Position numbers and translations under genes: made by a program
Assembly (NCBI RefSeq): GCF_035083965.1
Contig: NC_089726.1
Location: 21,932,559-21,996,558 of the forward strand
DNA length: 64,000 bases
Reading direction: 5' to 3'
DNA from: Branchiostoma lanceolatum
Taxonomy: Eukaryota; Chordata; Leptocardii; Amphioxiformes; Branchiostomatidae
Notes under the pieces: model-generated
What the model was told of the DNA's origin: nothing
The model's input: only the letters and a program-made list of their open reading frames with translations
The model's database searches: none
Shown: positions 62,801 through 64,000 of the stretch, piece after piece
Numbering within the stretch: the stretch's first letter is position 1
Layout: every line of letters begins with the position of its first letter

Positions 62801-63271
62801 ACAACATTGCAATTGGGGCATAGCAGTGGTTTCGAACCTGGGACCTCTCGGTTCTGGGCGAAAAACCCTATCGATTGCCCCACACAATTCCACTAACGGC
62901 TGCCACATTTCAAGCAGTTGACACAAATTTCCCTACAATGTATATTCAGAGAGAAGGGGCCACTGCAGGTCGTTGTAGTGGTACTGTAACGGGTGTAAGG
63001 GCGTTGATATTTGTATTCACACAGTCAGTGGTTAAGGTATAATCGTCATTCGACTTAACACTTTTAGTCGCCACCACGTGCTTATGATTCTGGTTCTACC
63101 GGTAAAGACCGATATACAGTAGTCTATAGATAGCACCGGCTGCTGGCTACACGTGTACTAATCACTTCTTACGCCTCTAAAATACTCTAAACTCACCACC
63201 AGGCACTTGGCAAAGCTTGGTTCCATGTCGTCTGCAATGACGCTCATCTCATTGTCTTCCACCGCAGCCAT
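53874..63271 (-). CDS. SLC25A26: Mitochondrial S-adenosylmethionine carrier
   Basis: Ten exons: 63197-63271, 61469-61625, 60087-60196, 59364-59468, 58253-58300, 58016-58060, 57418-57487, 55237-55301, 54857-54930 and 53874-53994. All have GT-AG borders and consistent phases, giving 289 residues (human protein 274). The product exchanges cytosolic S-adenosylmethionine for mitochondrial S-adenosylhomocysteine across the inner membrane. The three carrier signatures are present: PLDTLKTR (40-47), PVEVVKQR (122-129) and PLDLAKTR (213-220). Family-specific stretches include [34 protein letters not shown] and [11 protein letters not shown]. The seventh exon uses the acceptor at 57488, so that KSWSRRQ follows FLK; this is the only choice that keeps frame. 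The N-terminus is acidic ([10 protein letters not shown]) and slightly longer than in human. Introns hold many MITEs. The gene is head-to-head with another gene across 323 bp. Confidence 0.96.
55735..57384. mobile_element. Large TTAA foldback element in an SLC25A26 intron
   Basis: The ends AGGGAAGCTAAACTT and AAGTTTACCTTCCT are flanked by TTAA (55731-55734 and 57385-57388). The two halves pair over several hundred bases (for example GCGAGTAGCCATCAGAATGG with its complement region near 57240). A Tigger-like element is inserted into its left arm. The right end is only 33 bp from the donor of the exon at 57418. Confidence 0.88.
55783..56861. mobile_element. pogo/Tigger-like element nested in the TTAA element
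   Basis: CAGTCAAACCTGTATTAGCG at the left and CTATAGGCAGGTTTGACTG at the right are bounded by TA (55781-55782 and 56862-56863), as in Tc1/mariner pogo-group elements. Subterminal GCGGTCACC-type repeats recur at both ends, a known Tigger-type feature. No transposase was recognised in the interior. A second copy of the end motif (GTTTGACTGTA near 56700) suggests another nested fragment. Confidence 0.85.
59009..59205. mobile_element. Foldback MITE with 8-bp target duplication (hAT-like)
   Basis: Arms TAGCCTCTACCAGGCTCCGC and complement enclose a second paired stretch (GAATAGTATGCCAAGGGTAG and complement). Flanks are TTAATCAC and TTAATCAT, an 8-bp duplication with one mismatch, typical of hAT elements. 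It lies in an SLC25A26 intron. Confidence 0.85.
60410..61321. mobile_element. TTAA-flanked element in an SLC25A26 intron
   Basis: Flanked by TTAA at 60406-60409 and 61322-61325, with ends AGGTGCA and TTGCCT. The inner part (CACACAACGACATTGTATCT and ACTTACTATG) matches the 323-bp MITE in TLC copy alpha (10780-11102), so the two are one family. It is split by a hAT-like element at 60834. Confidence 0.85.
60834..61215. mobile_element. hAT-like MITE nested in the TTAA element
   Basis: The ends CAGGCCTCGAAAT and ATTTCGAGCCCTG are flanked by CAATG on both sides. The relative at 10780-11102 provides the empty site (TGTAATGGTA near 11011). Inside, GGTGCACTGGTGCACC occurs near both ends. CAGGG-TCGAAA ends are typical of hAT families; the duplication here is 5 bp, as in hAT5-type elements. 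Confidence 0.85.
61650..61868. mobile_element. Complete foldback MITE (GTTAATGACCCGCC arms)
   Basis: The arms carry GTGTATATGGTGTCATAACG and its complement, meeting at GAGCGAAGCGAACGAGG. One arm of the same family lies at 5110-5234. It starts about 25 bp upstream of the exon at 61469-61625, in the adjoining intron. Confidence 0.88.
62215..62525. mobile_element. Dispersed element shared with the left tandem segment
   Basis: The reverse complement matches 2284-2545 and 1-170, including the 38-bp imperfect palindrome starting ATAAGTGGT and ending ACCACTTAT. This copy carries a tandem duplication of about 73 bp (62274-62346 and 62347-62419, TACCCCCTCT blocks) that the left copies lack. No coding sequence. 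Confidence 0.85.
62545..62890 (-). mobile_element. tRNA-derived SINE, copy 2
   Basis: Same family and orientation as 45720-46035, with the B box GGTTCGAAACC and the body motif GAATGGGTACCTGACTTCGG. Its 3' tail, ending ACCAATAAACCATTAT, abuts the dispersed element at 62525. It lies in SLC25A26 intron 1. Confidence 0.9.
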
Positions 63272-63594
63272 ATCGCATCTAGGAGAAGTTTAACGCCTAA
63301 GAAAGACCCGCCCACCTCTACTCGACAACTTTCACTGCAAGTTACAGCTGACCTAGAAAAAACAACTTCCGGGTTGAGCGCAACATTACAAATAGAGGGG
63401 TGATCAAGTTTATTTTATTAAAGACGCAATACAATTCAATTTTGTTTTTAAAAATATGATTTATTATCTAATAAACGTTTTTTTTATGGAACATATATTG
63501 CATAGGGCGTTGTTCAGAAAAAAATAAGTTTTTAAATATTTTGTAAACATCCCCTAGGAAATAGTAAACTCGTTCGGTTCATTTCAGGTCCAAG
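63272..63594. promoter_or_regulatory. Bidirectional promoter, SLC25A26 and divergent gene
   Basis: Only 323 bp separate the two start codons. The interval holds an ETS-type site ACTTCCGG (63365-63372), common in promoters of nuclear genes for mitochondrial proteins, and no clear TATA box. A YY1-like AAGATGGCGG (63592-63601) overlaps the divergent start codon. Factor use is inferred from motifs. Confidence 0.6.
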
Positions 63595-63752
63595 ATGGCG
63601 GAAGTTGGGAGTTTGCAAGTCGACCACAGTTACAAACGTGTTGTAGAGAGCTGGTTTCCCGACTTAGTCCAGAAAGAACAGTCTAAAAGCAAAGCTAGCG
63701 ATGCGGGAGAAACGAACCGAGAGTCTGGGAAGAATCAAAGCCAGCCTGAGAG
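63595..63752 (+). CDS. First coding exon of an unidentified divergent gene
   Basis: The start ATGGCGG has a good context and the frame encodes 52 residues plus two bases, followed by a GTAAGA donor at 63753. The peptide opens MAEVGSLQVDHSYKRVVESW and becomes hydrophilic and rich in K, E, S and Q. I do not recognise the family. No further exon is visible before the window ends at 64000; the intron begins there. The conserved style (CpG-containing start, head-to-head arrangement) supports a genuine housekeeping-type gene. Confidence 0.6.
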
Positions 63753-64000
63753 GTAAGACTTGGGGTTTGGAGGCCGTGTGTGTTATAATTTTGCGTGTTT
63801 GTAAAGGGTTTTTTTCAAGTTTCGAAATAAGGAATTTTTATTTCAAATGCATGCGTGTTATTATTGATTGGTAAAGACAAAGGGAATCAGGAATCTCTAA
63901 ATGTATTTAAAGAATTTTAAAGGTAATTTCTTAAAACAACAGTTGCAACATGTGCTTGTATTGTGCAATCGTTTTTTAAAGGATGTTGATTTCAAGATAA

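Overview
This is a metazoan nuclear genome window. It has multi-exon genes with GT-AG introns, long AT-rich non-coding stretches and very many short foldback transposons. The gene set (a TLCD4-like membrane protein, an EndoU ribonuclease, the mitochondrial S-adenosylmethionine carrier SLC25A26) and the repeat style suggest an invertebrate deuterostome, most likely an amphioxus (Branchiostoma). That identification is inference. No rRNA, tRNA gene or CRISPR array was seen.

Region 1 (1-42,300) is a tandem array of a TLC-domain gene on the minus strand. Three copies keep the full coding structure: alpha 9931-12321, beta 16872-18929 and gamma 35445-39169. Each has coding exons of 174, 84 and 591 bp (282 aa), and a probable non-coding first exon further upstream. 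The left edge is scrambled: an isolated intact last exon (1462-2052), a truncated second copy of it (3839-4093) and an inverted first exon (4110-4283). Because the units are paralogous, one copy serves as the empty site for insertions in another. This dates and delimits five elements: a 10.6-kb giant inverted-repeat element (20382-31012), a 1.8-kb TIR element (39669-41493), a Helitron-like element (36128-37622), a TTAA-flanked MITE (10780-11102) and a CACTG hairpin (6166-6351).

The 10.6-kb element is the most unusual object. It has arms of about 3.9 kb, each carrying a GC-rich minisatellite with a unit of about 106 bp, around a 2.9-kb spacer that holds a broken LINE reverse-transcriptase fragment.

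Region 2 (42,300-53,400) holds a 16-copy 41-bp palindromic minisatellite (43525-44180). Next is an EndoU gene on the plus strand (45374-48489, N-terminal exons not found), then MITE-rich intergenic DNA. A diverged relative of the array's 3' flank lies at 52330-53340.

Region 3 (53,400-64,000) holds the complete ten-exon SLC25A26 gene on the minus strand (289 aa), its introns packed with nested elements. A 323-bp shared promoter follows, and then the first coding exon of an unidentified divergent gene at 63595. The TLC, EndoU and carrier genes show no obvious functional link. The array looks like a locally expanding and decaying family beside conserved single-copy genes.
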